A stretch of DNA of 64,000 nt from positions 587,298 through 651,297 of the forward strand of contig JALRME010000026.1 of the NCBI GenBank assembly GCA_026120035.1. The letters are read 5' to 3'. This DNA is from Coleophoma eucalyptorum. Lineage: Eukaryota; Ascomycota; Leotiomycetes; Helotiales; Dermateaceae. Below, one piece after another: positions 1 to 13,128 of the stretch; position 1 is the stretch's first letter; every line of letters starts with the position of its first letter. The notes under the pieces are model-generated. The model ran no database searches, had not been told where the DNA came from, and was given only the letters and a program-made list of their open reading frames with translations. A program made the position numbers and the translations under genes.

Positions 1-847
1 TCCATGACTGGAAAAGAGGGTCGATTCTCCGACGGATACAAACATCCACCTAGTGGGTTAGCTCAGAGATCCTCTAGTTGTACTTTGTTGCTTCCATTGT
101 GGCTGAGCACAAGAACGAAAATACGCTTGCATTGAGTTGCCGGCCCCAGCAGAGACGCGAGGGTTAGAATAGAGCCAGTCTGTAACCCATCTAAGCGACA
201 AGGTATCGTAGTTCGTATTTGTCTTCTGCGGTAGATGAAAGGTCTTCAAGATATGCAACGGAGAGTACTAGAAGCAAAATGCTCCGAGCCAAGAAGAACT
301 AGATCAGTCGGTTTCGAGTCTCGAGTAGCGATTGTAACACGAAATGTTCCCATTTGAACTCTCAATTTTAAGATGCTATAATTAATTGCTCTTCCATTGA
401 GGGATACACCCTCAGCGATCGCACAAAGAGCATGGTGCAAGGCCAGAGGGCTGTTTGCGTCTTTGATATGAAAGAGCCATAGCGAAAGGACAAGTCCCCA
501 AAGCCACATCCAAGCAAGTTCTGTCGCCGTTAGAACGAAAGGAGCTGAATTCCGATTTCCCGGGTTCGAACCCACTACGCTCAGTATCAGGAATGGCAAC
601 GTCCCCCACAAACAGCAAAAACGCAAGCAACAATAACCTGTCCGCCCGCTACGCTCTCGGCAGATGGAGCTGCCATGCTTCCTCCGCAAACCGCACTTAA
701 CTCCCACCTTTAACTCGACTGACTTGCTTGAAGGCCTCTTCCTACCAAGATAGCACCCGGGCTCATTGACATGGCATGGCATGCAAACATCCATCGCTAC
801 TCTCATTCTATTGAGGCATAACCCGCAATGTAATATAGGGCTTCTAG

Positions 848-879
848 AATAATAATGATGATGATGATGATGATGATGA
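848..879. repeat. AAT/GAT trinucleotide microsatellite
   Basis: Three AAT units (848-856) run directly into seven GAT units (857-877) plus a partial unit. It lies in non-coding DNA. The switch from AAT to GAT suggests one ancestral array with a single base change that then spread. Confidence 0.9.
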
Positions 880-915
880 AGCAGGAGGCAGACTAGACCA
901 AATGACTAAGTTAAC

Positions 916-1044
916 GACTACTACCGGTTGATGCTAGTCAGCACCTTGGTGGTCACTGGCCTCATCGCGTCACTAATACCGGTTCGATGACAGCATAGCA
1001 GCATCGCAGCATAGCTAAGCAAAGTACGAAGACCGGTAGTAGTC
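916..1044. repeat. 129-bp segment bounded by 13-bp perfect inverted repeats
   Basis: The arm GACTACTACCGGT at 916-928 is matched by its exact reverse complement at 1032-1044. The interior of about 103 bp has another ACCGGT-type core near 979 and short GCATAGC/GCATCGC repeats. No clear target-site duplication is visible outside the arms. It could be a small MITE-like relic, a dyad regulatory region or chance; a 13-bp perfect match at this spacing is unusual for chance. Confidence 0.5.
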
Positions 1045-2791
1045 TCAGAGTTATAGTGAACGGCCATATTTACACCAGGGTTCAAGGGTAGCACGGTACC
1101 GTAGCTTTATTCGATTGCATCATGCGCCTTAAGGGCCTTACGGACGTAGTAGTTGTGGCAAGGCAAAGGAAAGAGTGAATGCTCATGAACACAATCCCCA
1201 TCAGTCCCAGACTTTCGACTGCAGTAAATTGCAAGCTGAAACGCCGCCGGCTATCTAACTCCTTACCGTCACTAGCCCGTATACAGTGGCATGGACAGAC
1301 GAGGAAGTAGCAGACACTAATCCCTCTTCCCTCATCAGTCCGTCAGCCATTCCAATGCCTGTGGCCGGCCTCGCTTGGCCGTGTGACCCGGAGATGAAAG
1401 TTGTACTACAACCTGTTAAGTTATGCCTTTGACATAAGCCAGAGGGCACTAGGGAGGGTTTATTCACACTAGGGGTAGATTTTATTCACTCGAATAGATT
1501 TATTCACTCGGAGAGACCTTTTTCTTTTGGTAAAGCTGCTGCCAAATGCGGTACCTCGGCACCAGCAATGGCAACCTGTCCGTGCCCCATGTCCCACGGA
1601 GCCCTAAAAAAATTGTTGTGGAGAAGCATGCATTAGCTAAACAAGTGAGGGTACTTTACGGTATGGTATTACTCTTCGCTCTGTTAGCAACAAATATCAT
1701 GCCATTTCATCCTTCGCATTCTCGGACCTCGGGTTACAACACCCTCCGTAATCCACTCCAAGCACTGGGTTCGAAAAAATAATAAGGCCTCCCTTATCCC
1801 ACTGGATTCTCAGTTATTGCTATTAGATTGTGGTAGGATTGAGAGGGTCTGTTTGAGGAGACGAGATGCAAGTTTTGCCGTTGCGCTGTTTGAAGGATAA
1901 ACGATTATGCGTGACAATGCTGATTGGTGCTTTCACTGACACCGAAAAGTCTCAAGACAAAGGAAAAAAGGTCAACATTCCAATTCCATCTCCACCACTC
2001 TATGCCGTGAAAGCCTGTAAGGATCAGGCCCTTGCCCTTATCACGGTGCCAGCCACGCTTTCTTGGGTGCCCCAAGGATGTTTTGAATGGGCACTTTGGA
2101 CGTCGCGGATCTCGAGTGCAGTTTGTATAACGCAGTCTGTTTATAACATCATGGTGCTGTGCTTTGGGTTAGACATGATTCTGAGAATAGGTCCTGTGTA
2201 CAAAAACGCACCATTCTGGTGTCTCTTGTCTAGGCACCAGCCCAAGACATGTACACTGATTATTCATACTCCTCTTGCTGACCTACGAGCTCAGGGTCCA
2301 TTCCTCCCTCAGCCCTTTGGGCCGATCGGATCTACTGGTCAAGCCACTTACACCGTCCAGCCCCATTTATCTGGATCCAATAGTCCCCCCAAAAACGCTC
2401 CTTTCGCATGAGATTGGATCATCTTGAAAACATCCTGTTCCATCAAATCAATAAAAGAATGATCACCAGATCTTTAATTGACAAGGCGCACTCATATCCA
2501 GCATGAAAAAGCAATCGCAAATTGTCCTCCAACTATTGTGCCAACCAGCTGGCTACTGTAGGGTTTCGCATTCGCTTCCTGAAGAAAGCACAACGACATC
2601 CCCAACCCTACAACCTTGACCCGCACAACTACCGGTAGTGGCAATACCTTGATGGCCTTTCCTTTCCACTGCAAAGAAATTGTATAGGGTGTGTAGGGTA
2701 AAGTCGCGTAGGGAATTCCCTCCTTGTCCCCTAAGCGGAAAGGGCGGACGAGAGAGTGACGGCGCTCTCGGTAAAGACTCCGCCGGTTATG

Positions 2792-2825
2792 TGCATACTG
2801 CATACTGCATCTGCATTCTGCATAC
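2792..2825. repeat. Degenerate TGCATAC tandem repeat
   Basis: Roughly five tandem units of a 6-7 base motif (TGCATAC, TGCATAC, TGCATC, TGCATTC, TGCATAC) lie in non-coding DNA. The unit length varies by one base, as expected for slippage. Confidence 0.75.
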
Positions 2826-3600
2826 CGCTTTCTGGAGACCTGAATGCTGCATTTGACAAGACAACTCTGGGATCCGAGGGAGCCAGTGATACTGCCCTAC
2901 TGTAGCAGCTATAATTAGCAGCCAGAAACAGTGTTGTTCTATGACTTGCTTCTGGAAAAAAAAAATCATAAAGATCAGGCAGCCGTACCGACTTTAGCAA
3001 TGCCAGCTCTGTAACATGCGATTGCAACGTTGTATATCCGCGTAGCGTAGGGTGCGAGCCATCTCAGTTGTTTCGTGCGTACTGGTACAGCCTCAGCCCC
3101 TTCGGTAATGATGACATGATTAGCACATCATCGTGATTATTACTTTAACTTTTTGGCCAAGTACTCAAGGACAGCCAACCGTCTGACTATTGCCTCTCTT
3201 TTCGGTCCGTCCTATTTCTGGCTCTAAGATACAAAGCCAGCAGTGCGCAAGCAGCATCAGCGCGGGATTCGATACTGGACAGCGAGAGAGGCACTCTGAA
3301 TCTCATAGCTTCGCCATTATGAAATGCAGACTTCTCCTGTCTTGTTGAAGGATGTTTCTCCTCGGGATGCCCTACTTGGGATTCTGGGCATTCCGGACCC
3401 CCGTACTGATGGCCCTGCCATGCCAGGCCATTCCGTGCCTCAGGCTCTGCACACAACATTAATTTTCAAAACGCACCAAGCGGTCCGGTTCTCTCCTAAA
3501 CTGCAAAGTTCCCGCGCGGCGGATCACGGCTGGCTTTGCCTCATGAAAAATTACCTAGGTGGCTAAGGCAATGAATGAATGCTAGGCGGCCAACGAAGGA

Positions 3601-6600
3601 GCCAAAGCAAGTAAATTGGCCATCACGGCTAGCTGTCATAGAAATTCGAAAAGAAACAGGACTTATTATGGTAGAAAACCTAACGAGCAAGGCAAGACTA
3701 TACCCCTGTGCGATTCGTGCGCTTCTACCCCAGTTCATCGAGATGTAGCCGTGATGATCGAAGATGCTTCGAAAGCTTCTGGCGTTGGGCTACTGCACAG
3801 ATTGTCGGCGAAAGCACACATCATTACCCAGAGATTAAATCATCGATGTTTTGCCGAGAAATTCGGGTTTGGTGTATGCTTGACCACCAAACGCCTTTGA
3901 GTGATCCAATCTGGAAAACACCACTTGAGACTACAGTAGCAAGAAAAAAGCCCTATCAATCTCCGAATGTTTGCCGATAGGCATTCTCGAAAGTTACCAA
4001 GTCGCCGGATATAGCAGTTCACGGCGTCTTAAGATGATCAGCAGGTCCATTCAGAGCGTGAAGCTCAACGATATGCTCTTGGCAGTGACAGAAATGGCAC
4101 GGTGAGGATTGGAATGCATGACCAAGTAATATCGTCCTCAGCGTCGGAAAACCTTGCATCGCTAAGTATTCATAGGGCTTGACGAAGAGTGATGAAGGCA
4201 GAATTGGAAGCTTCCGCAACGTGTGCGTTGGCAAAGCACCTTTGAACGACCAAATCAACCTGACAGGATTGGATGTTCAGAATAGAGTTTTCGGACGAGA
4301 GCGCGACATGGACTCGAGTCTCCATCAATATCGTAAACTCTGTGATCATCGTCGGTCTCGAGATATGAAACTGACCAGAGGGTGATCGTACAGGGAAGGC
4401 AGGCGACGCTCGGGTCCACTCTGCGGTGCTTGTTTACATCTCGAAGGCGGTGAGCCAGACACATGCGGACATTCGGGATTCTCGACATACCCGCACCGAT
4501 GATAGACAGAGCAGCTGCAGCCGTGGTATTGTAGATCTTAAGGAGATCGTGCTCTTCAGAGCAAGGGGTCGATAATGGGATTCCTAGCTTTTCGGCCGTT
4601 TGGGTCTCATGGATATGCCTTGTGAAGACTTTCACATCTTACGCCGAAGCAACAAGCTCCACCATGTCTGCTTCTCATGCTGGCCAGCACGGCGTTCTTG
4701 GGATCGCAGATCAAGGTGCCATATGAACTGGTTGCCACACCTCAATGCTGTATCAGTCTGACCAATCCGTGAGCTGAGACTACAATTCTATGCTGGGCTA
4801 AGAACCTTGGTGGGAAGCCCAGGATGCGAGCCGTTTCTTCTGTTAATGAGGTTTCCTTCCAGCTACGGTAGCGTGCCGGCGTGTCCTGACGTAGTGAGCA
4901 TGAACATGAGCATGAACAAGAAGACCCTGGGAGAGTTGACATGTGAGATTCCAAATCATTGATCGGAAAGTACTCGCATCAAGACCGGGTGCACATTGAG
5001 AGAATGGTCTTCAGCAGGCAAGCCGGCCATGAGGTTTCCACTTCCGTCGACTGTGAGGTCTTTGATGCATGGCAAGGGGCAAAGAAGGCGAGAGTTGGTG
5101 TGAAATCTGTAATGCCACAACGCACATGCATGCAGTAGTGCTGCATGAGGGTAGACACAGCGACTGGGGCTCTTGCCAAGCTTTTTCTAGCCTTGGAGCT
5201 TAATTCTAATTATAACCCGCTTTTCTGTCGCGCTTTCCGAGTGTTCACTGATTTTATCGCCGTGTTCCCATCTTCGGTGCGATTCCATGTCACCGTTCAA
5301 CAACACACCAGTGAGCAACGAGTGTCATTCCGACCTCCCTATTCGGCTTAATTCCGCATCGCTTTCTCTGTCCTCCACTCTTGGGTCTTCTCCACGGTTA
5401 ACATGGGCAATAGCAATGGCGCGTGCTAAAGGAGTCGATCAAACAACACTTCGTGCTGCGGTCACAGCTGTCCATCCATCGCCACCTGGCTATGATTGGA
5501 TATCGTACGATCATCACGAGGGCTGAGTGTGGAAACCACGTGGGATTTCAGACGAGTCAACTGATACGATGAAGCGCGGTGTCTCGAGTTCCAATATTGG
5601 TGTTCATCCTTTCGTTCGCAAAGTGCAGCGGCTGGTCTGACACGGGCACGGTTCGAGGAACCACGCTGTGCAAGCGAGCTCGAATGTCAGTTTTGGGATG
5701 AGGGAATCCCGAATGGGCGGCCGTTTCGATGGTGCTATGTCGTGCGCTGCAAGTCGCCCTGGCAATAAGGCAGAGCTTTAATTAGAACGACAGACATCAA
5801 AGAGACAGGTCAGTTGATCTGCTGCTCTGAGAGCGTTGTGGCTGCTCCCGCGCTGCCGCAGATGATAGCATCTTTACAGCGCATGGAACGTCGCCTCGAG
5901 AGAGATAGGCAGTGGTCACGCGCTTTGGCTTTGCGGGAGCCATGCTTTCTTGCTGCGATCTCGAAAGGGATTGACTGCCAGCCAGTTCGATCGCATGCTA
6001 CCACCGCTGTAGTTGGCTGGAAGAACCATCGCCTGCAGGTGTAGCTGCCCTACCGACCTTCCTTTGCCTGCAGTCCATCAGCGATCGAGCGCAAATGCAG
6101 CCCGAGTGAGGCGGAGAAGGAGGGGCTTGGCCTAGTTGGGCCAATATCCCTTGCCATACTCCGCACCTTCTGCTATACCTTGCAAATATATTGGTGCAGT
6201 CTACGGGTGCAGCGTGGTCAAAAGGGTTCAGGATCCGAATGCCTGCAACATCAATTCCAACCATGATACCGTTCCTCGTCCGAATTTGAGTTTCCCGAGG
6301 AAGGATTTAGCGATGAGCTTAACCCTGTCCTTCTCAACGTTTCCTGCCAAAACAGGCCAGGGACAGTGCAAAGATCAACTACACGCTGCTTCCCGAAAAG
6401 ATACACGAGCAAGAAGATCAGATCTTCTTGAACTCACCGCCCGAGCATTATACACGAGCGGCTACGCATTTCTACATTGGGGAACTCCGCCGGCTCTAAT
6501 GCTGGTCGGGCCTTACATGATATGGAGACACTTTGCGACAGTTTTGACGGTGATTTGGTGCAAGCTTTCGATGCGCGAGCTGCGCAGGTGGAACCAACCT

Positions 6601-7000
6601 TAGTGGAAAGAAAGTTTGCACCATGTCTCTACCCTGCTATCTCATCTTCTGTCCTTCCTTCTATCAGCTCAACATCTCGTCACATCACTTCCATTCTTGG
6701 TTCAATTCGGGGTTTAGAGAGTCCAGCCAGGTACCATGATGGGGACAGAGCCGATCTTCCCGTATTTTTCTCAATGGCGAACTTCCAGTAAGGCTGACTC
6801 CAAGGCAGTTTTTCCAGGGGCATGTCCGTTCGGGACAATGGATTAAGTGACTGTATCCTTGAGAGAATCTAAGCAAGAGCATATCAACCGACACGGACCC
6901 ATCAAAGAAACGTTCTTTTGCCTCGCTCTGGGATCCACCTTTCCCTGAGCCTCTGTCACTTGATCCAAATCAGGAGGTGATTAGGCATCAAGTCTTGATG
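3601..7000. other. Gene-poor stretch with a possible decayed coding patch
   Basis: No intact gene can be supported. Between about 6270 and 6620 on the plus strand, protein-like open segments switch frame. One segment reads EFEFPEEGFSDELNPVLLNV, a second frame continues with LPEKIHEQEDQIFLNSPPEH, and a third segment (GRALHDMETLCDSFDGDLVQ) returns to the first frame. This could be a frameshifted pseudogene of unknown family, or chance. The rest shows only short scattered frames. Confidence 0.35.
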
Positions 7001-10000
7001 CCTGTGTAGAGAAAGTTACACATTAATCAGGGTGGTTGGATAAATGTCATGAAAAACACGGACCATCTGAGCATATCTGCTCATTATGCCTTTACTCCAG
7101 CTGTCACTTGTTGCAAGATAGGGGCACCAAATCATGGTAAAGCCCGGGCAAGCCCATCAAATTCTCGGAGGACTGGTTCGAGACGAAGCCGCTATCCACT
7201 TGCCTTGGCAACCAAGCGTGTAAAGAGTCGTCTTGAAATGTTTAATTGACATTGGATCATCAGCCAAGTCACAACGCCACCTGTCAGGCAAAGTACAACC
7301 ACCTACTACTCTCGGGTACTAGTGATCGTCCTCCAATGCTGGACGCCGTACCGCCCAAACGGCTTTTTCAACCTGTTACCGCCCCCTCGACGGTGCGGAA
7401 TTATGGAGTGTTATCAAGCTCTTTGCCAGGATGCTGTCGCAAAAAGTGGCTCATATGTACTAAGATTCCCACTACGGAGCGGGGAAGCTCAAGGCGGAGA
7501 ACCATTAGAGCACAATTGTTCATTAGACCCGCAGAAGTTGTGCTTATCCTTGCCTTGTGCATGAGACGAGTGTTTCGGCCAGAGAGATAGGTAAATGGAC
7601 AGTTGGAGAATTGGCCGCCAAGACAAGATTTTGTATATGCAGCAGTCCCTTTTTCTTCTTACTGACGTTGACTTCACAGTCTCGGCGCATGAGAGACGAT
7701 AGGGGCCTTGAACTGCCTTGTTAGGAATATCTGCTCCGTTATTCACTGTGGAAAGCTCTCGGACTCCTGGCATCGTCCCCGCCCTTTGTAATACTTCTTA
7801 GTGCCGGTTATAGGGATCCCGAGGAACTTGTACGATTAAAAATCATCGCTATGAACCTGCGATCTGCAAACTGCTACTGTGATTGAAATGGGTGTTTTGA
7901 TTATTGCAGCTGGACGAGTGGGCGGTTGATTCTGTTCTTTGAAATTGTGTGATCAAACCTTAGGCTTGCAGCAGTGCTTACCTGGGACGAGCCTTCTGAA
8001 TCTGCATTTTTCTTGTCCCTGATCTCCCAGTCCTAGGGCAGGCCTAACTTAGGACTTTGTCAAAATCATCTCGACATACTCTTATCGAGCAGCCGTCGGT
8101 ATCTGTCTGTTTCCAATTGCGAATATTATACGAATTCAGAGCATGGACAAATAGGTTAGGACTTCTAGACATATGTACATAACACAAATGAAAGGCCATC
8201 ACCACTCTGAAATTGAAATTACGTATTGACACAACCCGCCTTCTCTGCAAGACACCTTTTTGTTCTATCACTGGGGAAACTCCAGGTGCTGCGAAGATAC
8301 TCTCTTTGGTGAGAAACCCCGACCATGCGAAAACTCTTCCTCCAACTTGAAAGCTCCTGCCCCAGTCCTTTCCAGCGAAGTGAGTAAGACAGAGGTAACC
8401 AGTTTGCATAGGATCACCTCTCTCTACGGTTGTAACAAGAGCTCTGATCAACCTGTTCCTCTTTCCCTCCGAAGCCACATCCATCTCGTACTGTCGTTGT
8501 GCCAAACTTCGAATCGAACCACGACAAAGAGGAGAGCAGAAGCGGACTAGAACCACAGACAGTGCAACAAGGAATATATAAGATGTCTCTCTACAATTGA
8601 CGAGCTAGAAACTGTAGAGCTTTAGCAAACAAGCCCCCTCCCCCCTTCCTCTCTGCGACGCAATTAGAAAGAAAGAGTAGACAAAGCCGGCCTTTCGAGA
8701 ATATGAAGCTATACCGACCACTTGCCCAGAAAGCACAACAACACCACATCCCTCACTACAATCCCCCCTCCTCCTTCCTATGCACTTCGAAATTTAATAT
8801 ATTGTAAATCTGCTCCAGATGCCCTTTCATTTCAGCTGCTAAGGAAGAGGCTGCTATTAGTTTCCTCGAGAGTTGGGGAGCGGGGGGGGTGGTTGAAGAA
8901 GGAATCTTAACTTCTCGAGGACCTGCGATGAGGAAAGTTTACTGGATCAGTTCTTAGCATTTGGATGTAGATGTATACTAGGAGGACTGTTATATCCATC
9001 CCACCTACACCTTCACCAAGCATTCGATGAGTAGGAGCTGCTCCTTAAGGATCTAGAGCAATATACGAAAATAGCTTGAGCCCCTCTTCTCGCAAGCCTC
9101 ATCCCTCATGCCAATACTAGACACTATAATACACTTCACTCGAACAATAGACAGGTAACCTATGATATCTGGTAGAGTGTAAGTCATAACTCCAACCGGT
9201 CTATGTCAACGCCCAGAGGCACTACAAGAATGCAGGATAGCACGAAGAAACGAAAGAGAGCGTTATCCACAATACTCAAGCAGGTCTCTCATGTTGCTGT
9301 ATCTAGAGAATATTGAGGCAAAGGGCCTTAAGCATTCTACTTCCACTGTCTGGATCTGTAGCACAGTTCACATTTTTTGTCAAAAGTGTAGATTGTAGTG
9401 ATCCTTGACTTTGCATTTGGGCGTTAAGTCTGGAGCTTGACTCTCTTCCTCGCTATTCATGACGATAAGCCATAGCAAGCATCTCAAGTCAAGCCCTCAT
9501 TGTTCAGACCGACAAATAAGTAGAAGAGCTGATTATGGTATCCGGCTCAGCTCAGCTCAGCTCATCACTGCGACAGTCACCCTACAGCACCTTCCCTTCA
9601 CATCTCCCCAAAATGTTCCTCTTCTCCGCAAAGCAACCTACTCGCGCATCGCTATGTGGTTATTGTATTTCGCCCAGATCTTGCCATAACATCATTCATC
9701 AAAAATAAAAAGGAATATAGGATATCTATCTAAAAACTATCTAATTTGGGTGGGCTGCCTCCCTTCTCTGTCCATGTTTCCCGCTGGAGAGCTAGGGGAA
9801 AAGAAAACAGACGGAAGCCTGTCGAGGTAAATCGCTCAGCAGAAGCAAATCGCCATGAAACTAAAAGCAAATACGTGACCATGATGCTATCCTCCTCGAG
9901 ACTTGTTTCTCCCAATGCCTTTATTCATTGGATCAAACCCGCGCAGCGAAAGGGACGCCTGAGATGTCTCGGATGAAACTCGCTTTTGAAATTTTCTTTT

Positions 10001-10180
10001 ACTGTCTTCCTCCCCGTGGTTACATCCTTTTCATGTTCATGCCTTCGTAAATACAAGTGTGGCGGGTTGTAAATAAGTGAGATTCGCTACGCCAGGTTCG
10101 CCGAAATGAGTTTGCGCCGTTATGTGCTATGTGGGAAATCCTAGTGGGATGCTTAGGGATTGTGATCGTGTTCGAGTTCT
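7001..10180. other. Gene-poor stretch, no supported gene
   Basis: A 170-codon open frame at 8044-8556 (-) has no recognisable motif, no family resemblance and no convincing exon partner, so it is not called. The right end of the stretch must contain the 3' untranslated region of the KAP104 gene. A GCTCA pentamer repeat lies at 9545-9564. Nothing else stands out. Confidence 0.55.
9545..9564. repeat. GCTCA pentanucleotide repeat, four units
   Basis: Four perfect GCTCA units in non-coding DNA about 0.6 kb beyond the 3' end of the KAP104 coding sequence. Confidence 0.85.
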
Positions 10181-13128
10181 TCACAAGTTATATGTGGATC
10201 GAAGAGCATTGAGATCGTTTGGAGAAACCTGATTACTTAGATAGGAGCCGAAGTCAGGAACGAGCGACTTGTAGAGATCCAATGTCTGCAAAGAATTAGT
10301 ATCAACTTTCAATAGTCAGAAGGGAGGATGCAACTTACATGCTGGAAGATCTTTTGCAAATCCCCAGTCAAAGGAGTCTCGAGCTCTTGAGTGACCTTGT
10401 ACCGAGCGATGGCCGTGAACAGCCTCGCTAGATCCTTCTCCATAGCCTGGGGATTCAGGACAACAATCAACAGAAATCCCTTCATCGCAGTTCCCTTCTC
10501 CAAAGTATAGTCGACACTATTGATAGACTTCAAGAATGGCTCCGAGAATGTGGCGAGGTGTGGCGCCAACATCTCGGCATTGTCAAGACCTAGTCGCCCA
10601 AGGGCTATGGCAGCATTTTCACTGACAGATTTGGGAATTTCAGGATTGCCCAAGATCTCAAGGAATCGTTGGAGGAGCTTCTCGACGTATGGTGCAAGTC
10701 CCTTGCCATACTGGATAGCAATCTCACCTGCAGACCAACAAGCATTGTTTACAACACTAAAGCCGGTCTCAATCTGCTCATCCAGGATCGAGTCCAGATC
10801 CAGCTGTCGAATAAGTACAGGCAGCAGAGTTGGGAGGAATGGTTCCAATTGTGGGAAAACATATTTTGCACAGTCTCCAAGCAGAGCGTACGATGATTGG
10901 CGGACATCATTCTCGGGATCCTCCATGCAAAACGTTAGCAGGTCGAAAAGTCGTGGCTGTGAGCCGGATACGAGGGCGGCCGACTGTTCGCCTTCAAGCG
11001 CCTGAATGATAGCACTCATTAGGTCTAAGCTTGTTACGAGAAAATCTTTGTCAGGGTTGTCTAAAATTGGGTTGTTGACCGCCGCCATATATTCTTCCAG
11101 GTTCTGGTGGATGATCTTGATGCACCTGCTGAAGACAGGAAGTGCAAATGGCGCAAAAGTCTCCATTAATGCCGAAGCCACATAGGAAAGGCACTCCAGA
11201 AGTGGGAACAATTCTCTTGACTGGTCAGACACCTTGTTCCATCGTGTAATTAAGGCCGGCATGAGCAAGTTGATTAGCTCAGGCTTTGCTAGACCATGGC
11301 CAACATGCTCTGCAAGTGTCTGTACGCAGTCGTATAGGATGAACATATTTCTGTCCTTGTACTTTTCAAAACACCGGACAAACTGGCGTATGATGGGCTC
11401 GCAATAGGGGGTGATGGTTGCACCAGCCTTCTCCTCAAGGTGGGCGAAAGCTGAAGCGCCTGCTTCTTGGACCCTCTTATTTGGATCCAACATCTTCATC
11501 AGAATACCCTCCATCATGGGCTCGAAAAATTGCGAGCGCAGTTCAGGGGTAGCCAGGTTAGCACCCCATGAAGAGTATCTGCCTAAGGTCCAACATGTGA
11601 TTTGTCGAACAAGCGGTTCTGGGTCGTTCAAGAGAGACAACAAGTACGGGACAAGTTCTGGTAGATGTGGTGTTACAACATCCATACAACCCTCTGCAAC
11701 AGCTCCAAGGGCGAGGACAGCAGCTTCACGATATGGCCATTCTTCATGGCGAAGATTCTTCATCAGATATGGGAGGATGGTTTCGAAGACAGGATCCCGG
11801 AAGTCGGTCGCAAAAACATCAAGTGCTGCAGCTGAGCATTTGCGTAGATTCCATCGATCTTCTGGGTTTCCATCATCATCGTCATCATCATCAAATTCTT
11901 CGATCTCTCCCTCGTCAAGATTGTCGTCGCCGCCACTGATTTTGGCATAGCCACCGTTCTGTTCAGCTTCCTCGCCTCCAGCGCTCGCATTTTTAGCGCT
12001 CTTGCTCTTAGCGAAGGTTGGCTTGATGTCTTCTGCTTTGTCGTCCTCATCTTCATCGTTGCCACCGCCCTCCAGTGTTGCGATATCCTCTTCGCTGTAA
12101 ACCATGCTTTCAAGGAGGACGGGAATAATCTTGTTAAGGTATGGGCCAAGCGAGCGCCAAAGCTCATGATGTTCGCCAACTGAGAGCCAAAATTCAGCAG
12201 CATCACAGGCCAAGTCCTCGTCTTCAATCTTGCGCTGTTGCGAGATGATATAATCAACCAAACCAGAAATATGGGGCAGAATCTTGTCCGGCCGAACCTC
12301 AACAATTTGAACGAATGCTCTGCATACTTGTCTTCGGACATCTGCAGATGGATCCTCGGCAAGCGTGAATAGTCGCTGAAGCAAGTTGTCGAGACAAGCT
12401 AGAAGAGCTTGTGGCTTTTGCGGGATGAAGACGTTGATACATGCCAAGGCAAGAGATCGAACCTTAGGGCGCTCGTTTGCAGTGAAATCGATCAACTTAG
12501 GAATGATAACATTCAGTGGTCTTTGTCCCTGGTACTCTCTGTCCAACAGCTTCTTGTTGTCCTCACAAACTTTAGCCAATGCAGCCATCGATCCCTCTTG
12601 TGCTTCAGGTGAGACAGTGCCATTATCGTTGCCAATCAGTGCGAGCAGTTCCGGTAAGATTTGAGGCCAACTTAGAATTCCTCCGCTAGTGATCAACTCT
12701 GTGATTATATTTCCAGCCAGGCTGCGGATCGCTGGGTTCTTGTCTTGTAGAGCGAGAGGCACTGATGACCGTACAAGGATCAGGCTGTCCGACGGTATCG
12801 ACTTGTAGCCAGTTCGAACATTATTCTTCAGCATAACCGCTGCCGCCGATCGGACCGCATGGTACGCATCTGGCGTGTAACTCAGACCTGGTGGGGGCTC
12901 AGTGCTGGAGAAGAGATATGTAAGGTAGTTGTTGATATCTGGTGAGTTTTTGGCTTGTGCCAGTAGCTATGTCAAAGGTCAGTAAAGATGCGACAACCCG
13001 ATTCAGCCCTTGTCTGTTCTACTCACAATCTCTGCCTGCTTTTGAGCTGTCTTATTGTGTCCGCTCAAAGAATCCTTCAAGCAACTTGACAACTGCCGCA
13101 ATGGCTCTTCCTGCGGTTGCCAGGCCAT
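10181..13128 (-). CDS. KAP104: Karyopherin beta-2 / transportin (Kap104-type nuclear import receptor)
   Basis: Nuclear import receptor that carries PY-NLS cargoes, such as mRNA-binding proteins, through the nuclear pore and releases them on RanGTP binding. Three exons: 13027-13128, 10339-12966 and 10181-10285, giving 944 residues, the usual length of the family. The start reads MAWQPQEEPLRQL. Introns are 60 and 53 nt; the first has GTGAGT, an ACTGAC branch site and a TAG acceptor. The sequence is a run of HEAT repeats. A long acidic loop (about residues 325-410, including seven consecutive Asp after EEF) matches the H8 loop known to eject cargo in this family. The C-terminus FQHTLDLYKSLVPDF is assembled across the last intron. 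Identity is firm. The final 35 codons depend on the second splice, which keeps frame and ends at TGA 10183-10181. Confidence 0.95.

Larger units (their letters stand above)
1..3600. other. Gene-poor stretch, no supported gene
   Basis: No reading frame here looks like a real gene. The longest, at 246-806 (-) and 1866-2411 (+), have composition unlike a folded protein, no recognisable motif and no flanking splice pattern. The stretch holds a GAT microsatellite near 850, an inverted-repeat pair at 916-1044 and a degenerate heptamer repeat near 2800. A promoter or a lost gene could lie here unseen. Confidence 0.6.

Noticed and set aside
559..573. CCCGGGTTCGAACCC resembles a tRNA T-arm (B box).
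   Set aside because: Neither strand forms a proper 5-bp T stem, and no D arm, anticodon arm or acceptor stem can be found around it. It is just a palindrome.
246..806. 186-codon open frame on the minus strand.
   Set aside because: Composition is cysteine/leucine-rich without any motif, it has no splice partner, and it crosses the palindrome above; probably chance.
1866..2411. 181-codon open frame on the plus strand.
   Set aside because: No family features and no membrane or signal pattern that makes sense; isolated in gene-poor DNA.
6736..6812. Possible new gene start MMGTEPIFPYFSQW followed by a 21-nt intron.
   Set aside because: A 21-nt intron is not credible and the unspliced frame ends after 36 codons.
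8044..8556. 170-codon open frame on the minus strand.
   Set aside because: No recognisable motif, no conserved-looking blocks and no exon partner; kept only as a mention in the intergenic entry.
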